DNA from: Gnetum montanum
Lineage: Eukaryota > Streptophyta > Gnetopsida > Gnetales > Gnetaceae
Reading direction: 5' to 3'
Assembly: GCA_015680685.1 (NCBI GenBank)
Contig: MNCI01025358.1
Location: forward strand, 66,344-130,343
Length of the DNA stretch: 64,000 nt
Shown here: in pieces, positions 36,250 through 48,607 of the stretch
Layout: each line of letters begins with the position of its first letter
How positions within the stretch are numbered: the first letter of the stretch is position 1
Position numbers and translations under genes: made by a program
The notes under the pieces: generated by a model
Told to the model about the DNA's origin: nothing
What the model saw: only the letters and a program-made list of their open reading frames with translations
The model's database searches: none

Positions 36250-38625
36250 TAATTTTGCTTATTAGAATGGAGGATATCCCCCATAACTAAACTTTTGAGC
36301 ATGGCTAGAATTAATAAATGGAAAATGTGAATCCATGCATATGGGAAATATTGGAGTCTAGTCATATCCAAACCACTAGGTGTCTTTTGATGTGGTGGCT
36401 GGAATGTACCCAAATTAGGGTTCACACACTTGGTTAAAGTTGGCATAGTGGGGCAAATTATAAGATGTGGTCATGTGATAAGGAGTTGACTCACTATGAC
36501 ACCCGTGACTGTAAGATGGTATGCAAGGATCAATATGTCTCCCTACATGGTTATATTCATTGGGTTGCATGGTTGTTGGAGTGTTGATTGGTGGCCCTGA
36601 TAAGGTAACAAGAGGTGTTGAGTTCGAGGGAGAAGATGCATCACAGCACTGGACTTGTGCTGAGTTGGTGGATGCAGTGGTTTCAGAACCATGCTGTCTC
36701 TTTCTATGGTCATGCCTAAAGAAAGGATGCTTTCAACATTGTGGAGGATCTCCATTGTTGTTGACAGTAGCAGCATAAGTAATGTTCATGGGTTGGTTTT
36801 GTGGTGCAAAACCTTCTGGCACAACTAGTGGTGATGTAAAAGGAGGTGAATGATGAGAATATTAAGGGTGAGGAGAAGTGCAAGGAACATGAGGTGGTGA
36901 TCTTGTTGGAGAGGACATGGGTTGATAGTACTCAGGAGAATGATAATGATGTGGTGAAATAGAGGATGTTGACATAGATGGGAAAATAGGATGATGAACA
37001 TAATAAGCACTTGGATTCAAATGGTACGAAGGGTGTGACCAGTTTGACGGTGGCCTTCCCCATGACTAGGGGTTTTGCCACTATGGTTGAGCATGGTATT
37101 TTTGTATGAAATCTGTATTCCTCTCCAACGCTCATGTAAATGTGATAACATTGGGCATTGGCATTTGGGGTAATCATACAAGCAAACATCACATTGATAC
37201 GTATGATTTGTAGTTGAGCTCTTATCCTTATTTCCTTCAACCCTTCTTTCTGATTGTCAAGTGGTGTTCAGTCCTGTTTCCTGGTTTGGCATGGTTCCAC
37301 CTCTAATAATGTTGGCATATTCTCCACATTTTTCATGTACCCATTTCGTCATCTTATTGATCTTTACCTTAATTTCATCTAGTGATTGTAATATTGGAAA
37401 AGATGGAGATTCCACCTCCTTGGGGTGAGTTAATTTCTCCTCTTCATGATCATGGACTTTTACTATTTTGAGATTTTGGTCCTATTGAGATCTTTCAACA
37501 TTCTCCCATTTAGCTATTTCTCCTTCTTCTTTTGCTACCTGTTTGATAAGCTCTTGGAATTGATGGGTTCGTAGCTCATATAGCTGTCCTAGGCCATACA
37601 TCCCTAGGGTCTCCCTTGTTTCATTATGAAGCCCATTCATCATGTGATACATTAGCCTTTCCTTGAAGAAGCCATGGCCTGGGCAATTGTTTAACAATGA
37701 ACAGTATCTTTCTAAGGCCATGTCCAAGGGTTCATGTTGCCCTTGTTTCCAATCTTGGATTTTTCTCCTCAAGGTTGACGCTCTTGGATAGGTTTGATAT
37801 CTTTCAGTGAAGAGTTCTACCATTATTAGCCAACTATGAATTGATTTTGGCTTTAAGGATCTATACGATACTTTTACCTGGCCAATGAGTGTCATAGGAA
37901 AGAGCTTAAGTTTTTGCCACCCATNCCAGGTAAAAGTATCGTATAGATCCTTAAAGCCAAAATCAATTCATAGTTGGCTGATAATGGTAGAACTCTTCAC
38001 TGAAAGATATCAAACCTATGCAAGAGNTAGCCTCCTGAAAACTTGAAAAGTTATTTAAATCAAGCCTAGGTGGATGGCTTTCCTTGTGATGCCTACAGGG
38101 TATTTGAATAGCCTCTTGTATATGCATTAGGCTCTTATTGGCCAGCAAGGGCTCATCGTCACTAGGTAGGTTATGAATTTGTGAGTTGGGACGATGCTGT
38201 TTTCATTCATGTTGGCATTCCTAACTTTGCCCATGGGCTCAATTTTTATTTCTATGCTGACCTCTTGAGAGATGGTCATCTGTGTTATGACTTGACATCA
38301 AAGGAGTAGAGGAAGAGAAAGAACTCGAAGACTCATCATGACTTTTGTAAGTCTTCCAATCATTCCTAGATAAATTCCTATTAACCATTGAGAAGATCCT
38401 AGGCCTTACATGCCCCCTCATTTTATGGGATGTACCATCCTCACTAGAGGTGTCAGAGTTGGATGACAAGAGTCCTTGAGTACTATTGGGGTGTTCAAGA
38501 ACATAGGAGACCCTTGCATAAGATGGAGTACTTCAAACTTCATCTTCATCATCATATATTTCGTTGGTTCTCCAATGAATTACCTCGCTAGTTGTTGCAT
38601 TATCATAGTCTTGTGAGAGAGACAT
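36250..38625 (-). pseudogene. Element B gag
   Basis: ATG at 38,625 (MSLSQDYDNATTSEV) starts a Ser/Asp-rich N-terminal region, nearly the same as in C at 45,961. The gag core is at 37,895-37,482 (PKSIHSWLIMVELF, YQTYPRASTLRRKI). A cysteine cluster, CDVCLYDYPKCQC, follows near 37,200. The tail is Pro/Ser/His-rich to about 36,250. Several TAG and TGA stops are present, and two single Ns flank an inverted assembly artefact at 37,926-38,026. Confidence 0.75.
37926..38026. other. Inverted copy of neighbouring gag, probable assembly artefact
   Basis: These 101 bases are the reverse complement of 37,781-37,881 with two mismatches, and they are bounded exactly by single Ns at 37,925 and 38,027. A true inversion would not stop at gap symbols. 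It most likely arose during gap closure or contig joining. Confidence 0.85.
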
Positions 38626-38734
38626 TGTTGTGAATTGTGTGTGAATTATTTGCAATTACTTTCTTTCTAAAAGATATATTGTCAAGGCTTCGTTACAACG
38701 ATCTTGGATGATGTAACTAATCTAAATAACTAGC

Positions 38735-38757
38735 ACCATCCCCAGCAATGCCACCAA
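38735..38757 (-). promoter_or_regulatory. Primer binding site of element B
   Basis: Minus strand TTGGTGGCATTGCTGGGGAT directly beside the LTR, a transition-decayed form of the TTGGCGCCGTTGCCGGGGAT site. Confidence 0.8.
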
Positions 38758-39623
38758 TGATGAGTGGCTAGGTACCCCTACACTCAACCATACGAATACA
38801 AGCATGTACGCATGATCCGTTGGAACTATGCAGACGAACTAGTTGTGGTATCTAGATAGTTACACATTAATCGCATTTCGCTATCTTTCCACCTGGACTA
38901 GTATTTGCTTTGTCACGTATGGTTTAGTCCAGAGTGAGGTGAATGATGGAATGCTAAACTAATGCTACTCTTAGAGACAATGGGGAACAATCTTAATTAA
39001 ATTAATGGACAATGGAAAATGAAATCTATGCTAACCCTAAGTGCGATGATCATTCGTCTTTAATCATTTGTATGCATCTTGGACCTTGTGTACTACTTCT
39101 GGGATTACCAAGTGCACATTACTTGAGCACTCCTAGATACGCTACTAGGTTACCAAGTAGTTACACTTAAATGTTTGTGATTAAGTCGTACTCATTCCAT
39201 GTTAATCAAGAGGAAGTGTAAATGACAATAAAGGAAATATGAACTAAAAAGACAACGATAAATAATTAACAATTAAAGTAATTAAAAGCTAAGTGAATGC
39301 TGCAATGATGGAGTAATCTTGATCTTTATTGTTGATCATGTGCATGTCCAAGTACATCACACTTGAACAAAGGTTCCATATAATTACAATCATCACATTG
39401 TGGGCATGCACTAGGGAAAAACTGAAACTAATTGAAAACTAACAAAAAGACTCTACCTTAAGACTTACCAACTACTACTCCCTTCCTGTGTGCCTAAATG
39501 TTGTATTTATAGGCCTACATAGGAATCATGATATCGTGTATTCGATATCGTTATCTAGGCTGCGATATTGCGTACATGATATCGAGGATCTGATATTAGG
39601 GCCTGGCAAACCATGATTTATCA
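38758..39623 (-). repeat. Element B 5' LTR
   Basis: 866 bp, TGATGAGTGG to TTATCA. Its U3 GATATC cluster lies at about 39,530-39,600 and its TATA box near 39,507-39,515. The partner is 14,590-15,456. Confidence 0.9.
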
Positions 39624-39837
39624 AGCAACAACAGCAAAAATGTAAACTAAGCTATCGAATGCATAGGCAATGCATATGGTAAGCTAAGAGATTAAACTAA
39701 ATGCAAATAATATGTTACAGTGCTAATGTAACGTAAATGGGAAGTAGGATGTAGGGTGTAGGGAAGCAAATAGTGGGTAGGTTCCTAACATGCTTTTAGA
39801 CTAAGGGGATACCTTAGTTGTGCAATTGCTTCCTAAC

Positions 39838-40683
39838 TTAGTATGGGTTAGGGGGTGTGTAGGGCCTAGAGGGCACTATTTGATAGTCTCCCTGACCTTC
39901 ACTTGCTACATTAAAGGGTAGTTTTTCCCATAGGGCATCCTCTGGTAAGTTGTTGGCTTCTTTTGTTCTTTGAGGTGGGTCTACTTCACATGTTTTGTCC
40001 TCATCCTTTATTGTGAATGTGTCATTAGGAAATTCCACCTCTGACCCTTGCTTCATATCTATGTTGTTAATGGCCATAGGGGTTGCATTATCATTGTGGA
40101 TAATAACCTTGCCACCTTCGTATGGAAGGTAGATTTCCTGATGAATCAGGGAGGAGATAGCCTGTACCTAGGCCAACCAGGGCCTACCTAATATCAGGTT
40201 AAATCTTGGCATCTTCTCTATGATGATGAATTCTACGATGGTGGGGAATTGCTCCCCTACCACAAAGGCTATTGTGATGGTACCCTTGACAATGATGTGT
40301 GACCTACTAAAAAACTTTAGGCACGTGGTCTTTGTTGGCTTGATTTGGTCCGTGAGGCCTCACTTATCAATGAAAATGTATGGGATAACATTTGTTGCTA
40401 CCCCGTCGTCAATGTGCACCCTTCAAATCTTGCATTGCCCAACACATATGATGATAAACATGGGGGTCGTTATGACCTCACCCTTCTCAAGGTTGACCTT
40501 AATTACCTTATCACAAAACGTGAGGGGTGTGGAGCTCAATACCTGTGATGCAAGAGGAAACATCATAGCATGCATGAAATGCTCATCTACTGGGATGTCT
40601 TTTGTGAAAGGAATGAAGGTCAACATCTGCACTAGTACTTCGCGATGAGTAGATGAGGTGATAATTAGGTCATATAGGCTCAA
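39838..40683 (-). pseudogene. Element A protease region
   Basis: The frame on the minus strand contains VHIDDGVATNVIP at the place of the aspartic protease active site and the LGRPWLA block seen in Tat proteases. A Gly-Gln-rich tail ends at 39,838. The usual D-S/T-G is D-D-G here, so activity is doubtful. It belongs with the pol at 4,789-8,100; element B and the LTR-like block lie between them. Confidence 0.75.
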
Positions 40684-40707
40684 CGTTGTGTTTTTCTACT
40701 TTAGCAC

Positions 40708-43500
40708 TTACTTAATTGAGGCTAATGCATCCATAAAGTCTTTGTCATTAGTTGTGCTCTTGTTGGCTTTGACTTCTTCCATACATCCTAAAAGATAGAT
40801 TTTACAGGGAGGTGACTTGGGCTTTATTATCTTGGCTTGTGTAGGGGCCCTAGTGCTTGGTTGTGGGTAGTAGGTGATGGCCTCTTTAGTTGTTTTGGTC
40901 ATGGGGACTATAGATAGAGGGATTGGTTTCGGTGGACCAAGCGCTATTTTCTCTTGATGTTGCTTAATCATTCTATCTACGAGATGCTTGTTGGGTCTCC
41001 CAGGTTGCTACCTAGAGGGCCTATTAATGTTGCTAGTAGGATTGACCCTTGGACAAGAAGGGACTGATGTGTTGGCCACCATTGGGCTTCACGTAGGTGA
41101 GGGGTTAGCATGTTGTGGCACCTTGACCATGAAGGGCAGCTGGGTGGTTGTCATTGATGCAACATGGTATGGGACCCTAATCATGAAGGGTGTTGTAGGT
41201 GCTTGAGGTGGCACTTTGACAATGAAAGGGGGCCTTGAACTTGTAGGGGCTAAAGGGGCCCTTGGGCTACTAGAGGGCACCTGAACCATGAATGGTTGCT
41301 GCACCGATTCTAGGTTATCATCAACATTGATAGCATTGATGACATAACTTGCCTTGTCTGCATTCAGATGGTCCTTATACATCCTCATAGATTGGTTCTG
41401 AGGCCTAATTGGGTTAGTAGCATTAAGCACCAACTCACCTCTATTAATCATTCTTTGGAGGTCATCTTGTAGGGCCATGCAAAAATTGGTGTTGTGATTG
41501 GGCAACTGATGGTAGTGGTAGAACTAATTTAGCCTAAAGTGTTTTGGGACTGAGGGCTCATTTGAGGCTACCGACATAGGATTCTTTAGGAGCTCACAAT
41601 ATATATTGTGTCTTTTGTGAGCATCTTCATATATCTACTTGTATTGGATACCTCTAGCCTTTAGCAGTTGGTCTAGCAGTTCTAAAGGTTTTAATGACAA
41701 TGAGGTATACTTTGAGTAGTCCTTGTGCTCAAAGTTAGGCCTTGAAGCAGTTTGTGCTATGGCCATCGATGATGTGGGCTAGTTAGCTAATGTAGTGCTA
41801 GGGTTGGCAATCTTGTTGTTGGCTAGGGCCTTGGGTGGCTTGGCCGTAGGCCTCAGGTTAGTTGTTTTGGCCTCTTTGGCCATAGTTGCCATGATTGCAC
41901 TTAGCTTCCCCTTATTCTTGTCCTTTTTGGCATGTAGGTTTTTATAGGCCACATAGGTTGGGTCCTTGATAGCTTCCACTACATCCTATATGCTCTTTGT
42001 CTAGGCAGAGCCTTGGCTTAGAGAATGCAAGGCCAAGTAGTACAGCTTTAACTTGATAAATTCATTGACTACACTCTTGAAGATGGCCAGGAGGTGCATC
42101 TCAGCTATTGGCTCTCAAATTTCATTCGATGAGGTGCTTTAGCATTGGATAAATTTTTGCATGGGCTCTAGGTGGCCCTACTTGATTTGCATCAATTAGT
42201 CCAGGGTAGTTTTAGGCTTCAAGTTGTACTTAAAGCATATCACAAACTAGCTCAGAAGATCCTCCAAAGAGGAGATAGAGCCCCTAGGTAATGCATGGTA
42301 CCAGTCTAGTGCCTTGCCAGTGAGTGACATGGTAAAAATGCATATGATGGCATTTAGCCATGCTTGTAGTAGTAAGCACTCAGACCTGTATGTCACAAGG
42401 TATGCATTGGAATCCCCTTCACTATTGTACTTGGTGAATTAGGGTAGAGGGATGCCAGCTGGTAGAGTCAACAGTGGGATAGCAGGGCTTATGGGATTGT
42501 CCTAGTAGAAGTCCACTACCTTAACTATTTTAGATGAGGTGGCCTTGAGCTGCTTCATCTCTTTTGTTAAAGTTTGGATCAGTTGGAATGCTTGATCTGA
42601 GTTTTGGGATGTAGTAGTGGGTTGTGCTAGTTGTGCTACCCGCTTTGCTGGTTGTGTGGTCCACAACCTAGTTGCAAATTGTAGGACCACATGAGGTGCT
42701 TACTGTGTTGGCTATACTACAAGCATAGTGACTAGGACATGCCATGCATGCATGGGTTGGACCATTGCCAAGGGTGCTGATGAAACAGGCAGGACATAAG
42801 ATGCTTGAGTCATTTGGGGCTGGGAGACATGCACTGTGTGAATGTAAGGTTGAGTAGGCATAATTGTTGCTGGTAGAGATGACTGGGCAGGTCACGATAA
42901 TTCCATGAAGGCTAAGTTAATGGGAGGTATTGCATTATGAGGTGTATGCTACGTTTGGTGTGTCACTACTATAGGCATTGACCTAGAAGGTGATGTTGGG
43001 GCTATGACTGTCTTAAGAAAGATAGGTGGAAAAGATTGTAGGAGGGCTAGACTGGGGGTCGTTCGCTGGAAGACAATGTGGAAGGAGTCGTCATGCTCAA
43101 AATGAGCTTTGAACTCATCCTACTCTTCTTACAGGTTTCCTCATAATCTGTTCCTACTTTAAGCTCACTTGTTTGGATAAGCTAGGCAAGTATCCAATAG
43201 TAAGATTCCATGAGTGGGATGAAGTTGACTAGGGAGGGGATATACTCCCATCCCTTATAGTAAATGAGCTCATAGCCTTGTTTTGCTTCCATGTCCAAAT
43301 ACTCTATGAATAGCCTTGCATGGATCTTTACATAGATGAAGTTATATTGTTCATTGTTTAGCATGGTATACTCAGGGTCTTGGCCACGTAGCCTAAGAGA
43401 TTACCTTGGCTCTTCCATAATAGGATTGGTAGCGTGGTCAATCCTATTTTCTTATTAGGTGGGCAAGATGGCTAGTGTGCTCTGAATTGATGTTGAAGGT
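40708..43500 (-). pseudogene. Element A gag
   Basis: The N-terminal part starts upstream of 43,364 (WEYIPSLVNFIPLM). A badly broken core lies at about 42,700-41,700. The C-terminal part, 41,505-40,708, begins NHNTNFCMALQDDLQRMINRG, matching the Tat gag pattern of an H..TD.C.AL..... motif before protease. Frames shift several times, and TAG stops are frequent. A four-fold PFMVKVP-type peptide repeat lies at about 41,310-41,095. Confidence 0.7.
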
Positions 43501-43544
43501 TGCTCAGAACTCATGTGTGTGAAATAAATTGCAAAAGGAGATTA

Positions 43545-43740
43545 CGGAGGTTGCTAGTTGTGGAAAATGGCTAACTTTGGCGGTCACAAAAAATGGCTAA
43601 CTATTGCTAACTACAAAAATGGCTAACTTTGGTGGTTGCAGAAAAATGGCTAACTTTGGAAACTACAAAAAATGGCTAACTCTGGAGACTACTATCTCTA
43701 CATCGAGAGCTAATTACACTCTCTATTGAAAGTGCCTAAA
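43545..43740. repeat. Tandem repeat, about 30-bp unit, in the leader of A
   Basis: Five to six units of AAAAAATGGCTAACTTTGG followed by a variable GGTGGTTGC-type piece. It lies upstream of the A gag, in the 5' untranslated leader. Confidence 0.75.
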
Positions 43741-44035
43741 ATTTGGCTAATTGTGGGAATGTAAGCTCTAGGGTTGCTATGTGAGGTTCTAGGGGAATTG
43801 ATGATGGGGTCTAGTCTACACCAACCAGTTAGTAGACAATACATATGTTGGCCTAAGATCTAGCTATTGCTGTAGGTGCAACAAGTCCATAGGGGTGTTG
43901 GGTCTACACTAGCTTGAAGCCAGCAATGGTGATGTAGAAAGCACACTAGACAACCACCAAAGGAGACTGAAGAGAAAAATGGTTCAACCCTCCTTCTAGC
44001 ATTAGAAAACTGTAGCGATCAAAAACATTAGTGGC

Positions 44036-45207
44036 TGTAACACTAAGGGATCCACGAGTGCATAGTCTTAACCCTAAGTCTATGTGAGGGCTTGTTGGAG
44101 GTGGAGGCGAGATGCCCTAAACGATCTTGTTAATCAAACGGTGACTTACCAAATGTGACAAAATGATTCTAAGTGTTCACATAGTGTTAACGATGTCAGT
44201 GGATGCGAGTGTAGTCAAAAGTTTCAGTAAAAATGAAGGTGCCAACATGTGAGGATCATCGCCCAAGCATGGCTATGCACTAAAACAATAGAGAATGTAA
44301 GTAAAATGCTAAAAATGCTAAAAATGCAAAGAAAGAGAGAGAGAGAGAGAAACAGAAAACCATCCCAAATGGGATTGAGCATAGTTAACTCTAGAAGGGA
44401 TGAGAAGGTATGCATTGTATAATAGGTGTAGTGGATGATGTAGTCACAGTCTTGGGGGTGTCTAGCCACAAAGAGTAACGTTCTATCATGGTGTCTATGC
44501 CTGCTAGGTTGGCAACTGTGGTGTGCAGTGGGCTATGGCATTCTACGGTGACCGATGGTGGTGTGCAACTTTGCCTCTCTCTAGTTCCCTAGTGTGCCTT
44601 TGAATTTGCTAACTTGCTTGATTCTCAAATTTTCCAACTTGTTTCAAATTTTTCCATCCCTAAAATGTTGATGGTGGGGGTATTTATAGAGCTAGGTTTA
44701 GCGTGAAACGCAGAGAGACTGTCGCGTAGTAGAGGGGACAGTTGGGACTACATTGTCATCCAACTACGCTCTCCACTGAGGCTAGTGGTGTTGTGCTTTA
44801 CTTTGCTTTGCCAGACTCTGTGAGGTTGAGGGACTATAACTATGCTACCAACTACATGTACATGTGCTAAGAAGACTGCAATGTACCTAAAAAATGCACC
44901 TTTGGAGACTATGCTTTAGGACTACGCTTTCCACTATCTTGTGTGGGATCGAAAGTAGTTACAATTTGGGGATAAAAGGGGATACAAAAAAAATGATGCA
45001 TCTTACTAAATACACTTACTAGAGGTGAGTTGGAGCTAAGCTAAATGTTGGTGCTGCATTTTGGAGGCCTTGGAAGGTTGTTATGACTGACTAGGCTTGA
45101 CTACGCTCTGGACTAGGGGAGAGCATAATCCAACACTTAGAAAAAATTTTGCAAAAAATGGCTATGTGCTGACTACACTCTTCACAAAAGGTTGACTATG
45201 CTTGACT
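44036..45207 (-). repeat. Element A 5' LTR
   Basis: Direct counterpart of 1,222 to about 2,400, starting TGTAACACTAAGGG. A GA microsatellite (about 44,333-44,350) and a TATA box (near 44,675, minus strand) are shared. Similarity ends at about 45,207 in the second U3 repeat unit, beyond which gag of element E resumes on the plus strand. Confidence 0.8.
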
Positions 45208-45500
45208 AGGTTTAGCTAAAACTAGCTTCCAGTTGTAGCTTCCACCAACCTAATCTTTATGGGTACTAGGTTTAGCTTCCAATCTCTCCACATGACTCTT
45301 CTAGTCACACTTCCTTTCCACATCACTATTACTCTCTAGAGTACTACAAACCTCCTTCTTCAAAAGGGAGTCTCCATTCCCTTTCTATGCTCCTCAACAT
45401 CCATCTCCTACACCACCAGCATTAACTCCTCTACCACCTACTCCATCCATGCAAGGTGAAATACTTACCTAGCCACAACAAAGAAATGCTAAGTACGTCA
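45208..45500 (+). pseudogene. Element E gag, Pro-rich C-terminal piece
   Basis: Plus-strand frames give a Pro/Ser/His/Tyr-rich stretch, with SFPHHYYSLEYYKPPSS in one frame and SPTPPALTPLPPTPSM in the next. It resembles the tail of the B gag (HHYHSPEYYQP). It continues the gag that ends at 1,221, which shows that A inserted into E. It stops at the junction with element C. Confidence 0.55.
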
Positions 45501-45504
45501 CTAA

Positions 45505-46093
45505 GTAGGGTATGAGTTGGTGAGTTGCGATAATGTTATCTTTGTTCATGTTGGCATTCTTGGCTTTGCTCGTTGGTTCGATTTCTATTTCTACACTGAC
45601 CCATTGAGAAATGATCATTTGTGTCACAACCTAACGTTGAAGGCGCAGAGGAAGAGAAAGAACTGGAAGACTCATCATGACTTTTGTAAGTCTCCCAATC
45701 ATCCCCAAATAAATTCTTGTTAACTATTGAGAAAGTCCTAGGCCTTATGGGCCCCCTCATTCTATAGGATGTCCCATCCTCACTAAATGTGTCTGGGTTG
45801 GATGACAAGAGTCCTTGAGTATCATTAGGGTGTCCATGAACATATGAAACTCTTGCATAAGATTGAGTACTCCAAACTTCATCTTCATCATAAATCTCAT
45901 TGGTTTTTCAATGAATTGCCTCACTAGTGGTTGCATTATCACAGTCTTGTGAGAGAGACATTGTTGTCAATTGTGTGTGACTCATTTGTAATTAATTTCC
46001 TTCTAAAAGATATATTGTTAATGCTTTGTTACAGTGATCTTGTATAATATAACTAATCTAGATAACTAGCACCATCCCCAACAACAGCGCCAA
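45505..46093 (-). pseudogene. Element C gag N-terminus and leader, truncated
   Basis: ATG at 45,961 (MSLSQDCDNATTSE) opens a frame nearly colinear with the start of B gag, including RPRTFSIVNKNL and a SSSSFSSS run. It breaks off near 45,505 against plus-strand gag of E. The primer binding site TTGGCGCTGTTGTTGGGGAT lies at about 46,073-46,093 on the minus strand. Confidence 0.75.
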
Positions 46094-46953
46094 TGATGAG
46101 TGGCTAGGTATCCCTACACTCAACCATATGAATACAAGTGTGTATGCATGATTCGGTTGAACTTTGCAAATGGACTAGTTGTGGCATCTAGATAGTTACA
46201 TGTTGATCGCAGTTCATTGTCTTCCCACTTGGACTAGTATTTGCTTTATCACGTATGATTTAGTTCAGAGTGAGGCAAATGATGGGATCCTAACTAGTGC
46301 TACTCCTAGAGATGATGGGGAACAATCTTAATTATGCTAATGGATTATAGAAAATGGGATCTATGCTAACCTAAGTGCGATGAGTATTCATCCTTAATCA
46401 TCTGTATGCATCTTGGACCTCGTGTACTATTTCTGGGATTACCAAGCGCACATTACTTGAGCACTACTAGATATGCTATTAGGTTACCAAATAGTTACAC
46501 TTAAATGTTTGTGATTAAGTCATACCCATTCCGCATTAACAACAGGAAGTGTAAATGACAATAAAAAAATATTAACTAAAAAGAAAACAATAAATAATTA
46601 ACAATTAAAGTAATTAAAAGCTAAGTGAATGCTACAATGATGGAGTAATCTTGATCTTTATTGTCGATCGTGTGTGTGTCCAAGTACGTCATACTCGAAC
46701 AAAGGTTCCATACAATTACAATCATCATGTTGCGGGCATGCACTTGGAAAGGAATTGAAAAGAACTAAAATTGACAAAACAACTTTACTCTAAGACTTAC
46801 CAACCAACCTCTTTTCCTATGCACCTGAATGCTATATTTATATGCCTACACAGGAATCATGATATCGTGTATTCGATATTGTTATCCAGGTTGTGATATT
46901 GCATACCCGATATTGAGGATCCAATATCAAGGCCTGGCAACCACGATTCATCA
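46094..46953 (-). repeat. Element C 5' LTR
   Basis: Same family as the LTRs of B: TGATGAGTGGCTAGG to GATTCATCA, with the GATATC-type cluster near 46,858-46,930. No second LTR of C is in the window. Its outer end abuts the integrase of E, so C inserted into that gene. Confidence 0.85.
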
Positions 46954-47200
46954 CCATGCATGTACCTCAATGTCCAAAATTTCAAACACTATGGGAGGGT
47001 CCTTACATTATATATGAAAATTTTTTATCTAGGGCCATGATGGTATACCATCCTAATAGCCCAAGTAAGAAATTTTTGGTAAACACCCAACAACTTAAAC
47101 CTTTCCTTGAACCAAAAACAAGTGGAAATAATGCATTAATCTATGGCCAAACATGCTTAATCTTTTGGATCTCCCCCTTCCAACTCAGTCATGGGGGAGA
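46954..47200 (+). pseudogene. Element E integrase C-terminus
   Basis: The plus-strand frame PKFQTLWEGPYIIYENF...KKFLVNTQQLKPFLEPK is a GPY/F module, the chromatin-side end of gypsy integrases. The catalytic part, RT and protease are missing, having been replaced by the fragment of C. Confidence 0.75.
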
Positions 47201-47219
47201 TCATCATCCATGTTGATAT

Positions 47220-48600
47220 TCTATGAAGTGGCTTCTTAGTTTTTCAACTTTTTATTTCACATCATTTTTCATACGTTACCCATTTTCTTGGATATTTTAC
47301 AATTTCTTTTATATTTTATCTTATTTGGATTTTTATTGCATCTTCTTTTTCTTTATTATTACCATTAGGACTTTGGTGTCGAATGCAACTACTAATTGTT
47401 GGAAGATTAATTAAACTCTATCATTTAAATTGATTTCTTAATGACTAGAATTCATCATTGAATTTTGACATTAGTTAGTGGGACATTGGTTTTTTCATGG
47501 TACTAGGTAGTGAGCTCACAACATCCATCCATTCCACTAAAACCTCCATGGTGTTTCTTTTGTTTTGGAAGCAGGGGATTCTTTTTAATAATAACTTTGA
47601 ACAAACTCATGATCTTGGTGCTCCTAGAATTAGAATGAATCAAGTGGAATTGGCAAGGATGTGACTTCAAGGGATATGTCACCTTTTGTACCTACCAATC
47701 ATCCAGAGTTTTCAACTGTTCTTATCAATTCCTCATCATTCCTATTGTCGACTAATAATAGGAAGTAATGTCTTTGTATGGTGTGGTTCCCATGAAAAAA
47801 AAAACATAAAAAGAAACATGAGAATTTAGAGCACACCACTTAGACCAAATAATGGATTACAAGCATTGGTTATGGGCCTGGAAAGACATGTTACCCATGC
47901 CTGAAGGCACCCCTCTAACTAAGGCCCTCTTTACTTCTAGCTTGTCTTTTCTTCTCTATTTGGAATGATGAGTGATTATTGTGGTGTCTATGAGCTTTGG
48001 GGGATTATATGGTCTCAACGTGCTAATGCGAAGCGATTGGAAGTGGATGGTCTTGATTCCACCTATGGATATGACATTTCAATGATCACCTTAATCACAA
48101 ACTCCATAAGTACCTTATGTGATTGGGCTAGGGAACTCCATTCTATTTTCTCTCTCTCCATCACTTCAATCCATTTGCCATCTGACTACCTATTGCCATG
48201 TTTCATCAATGTGTCCATTTGGTTGTGTCTCAATTCTTTGGTGGTATCTTGGGTGATTCTATTTTTAACAATCCATAGCCATTCATCATCCTTGGGTTCC
48301 ACAAACTCCTTGGTATGAGGGCATGCAAGGGCATTAAGGGCATGAGATTGCTATGGGAAGGACCCACTTGCATACTTCTTGGCTTGGATGCTTAATTTTC
48401 CTGTCCCTTAGTCATTTCACACTCAAACATACTATTTTTGCACTTCATGATATTCATCTCTAATCAAATCTCCTTTCCCAACCACATGCCTAGCCCTCTT
48501 CAATGTTTTGTCCTTAATCTAGGCTTTTTTGGCTTCCTCTAGTTTCCAATTTCATGGGCAAACTCTCTTTCCTTAGTCTTTCTAATGGAAAATTTTTATT
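47220..48600. other. Element E region between integrase and aORF, no gene seen
   Basis: T-rich at about 47,225-47,370, then unremarkable. A plus-strand open frame at 47,965-48,318 has no recognised domain and no counterpart in element B. Confidence 0.45.
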
Positions 48601-48607
48601 TTTGGTT

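Larger units (their letters stand above)
14590..39623 (-). mobile_element. Element B, Ty3/gypsy element without pol, interrupted by F
   Basis: LTRs at 14,590-15,456 and 38,758-39,623 both begin TGATGAGTGG and end TTATCA. The flanks are AGTAA on the left and AGCAA on the right, a 5-bp target duplication with one change. A primer binding site next to the right LTR and a polypurine tract next to the left LTR fix the minus orientation. Without element F the element is about 9 kb and holds gag (38,625 to about 36,250) and an additional coiled-coil ORF (34,290 plus 18,219 to about 15,560), but no protease, RT or integrase. It must have depended on another element for movement. Confidence 0.85.
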
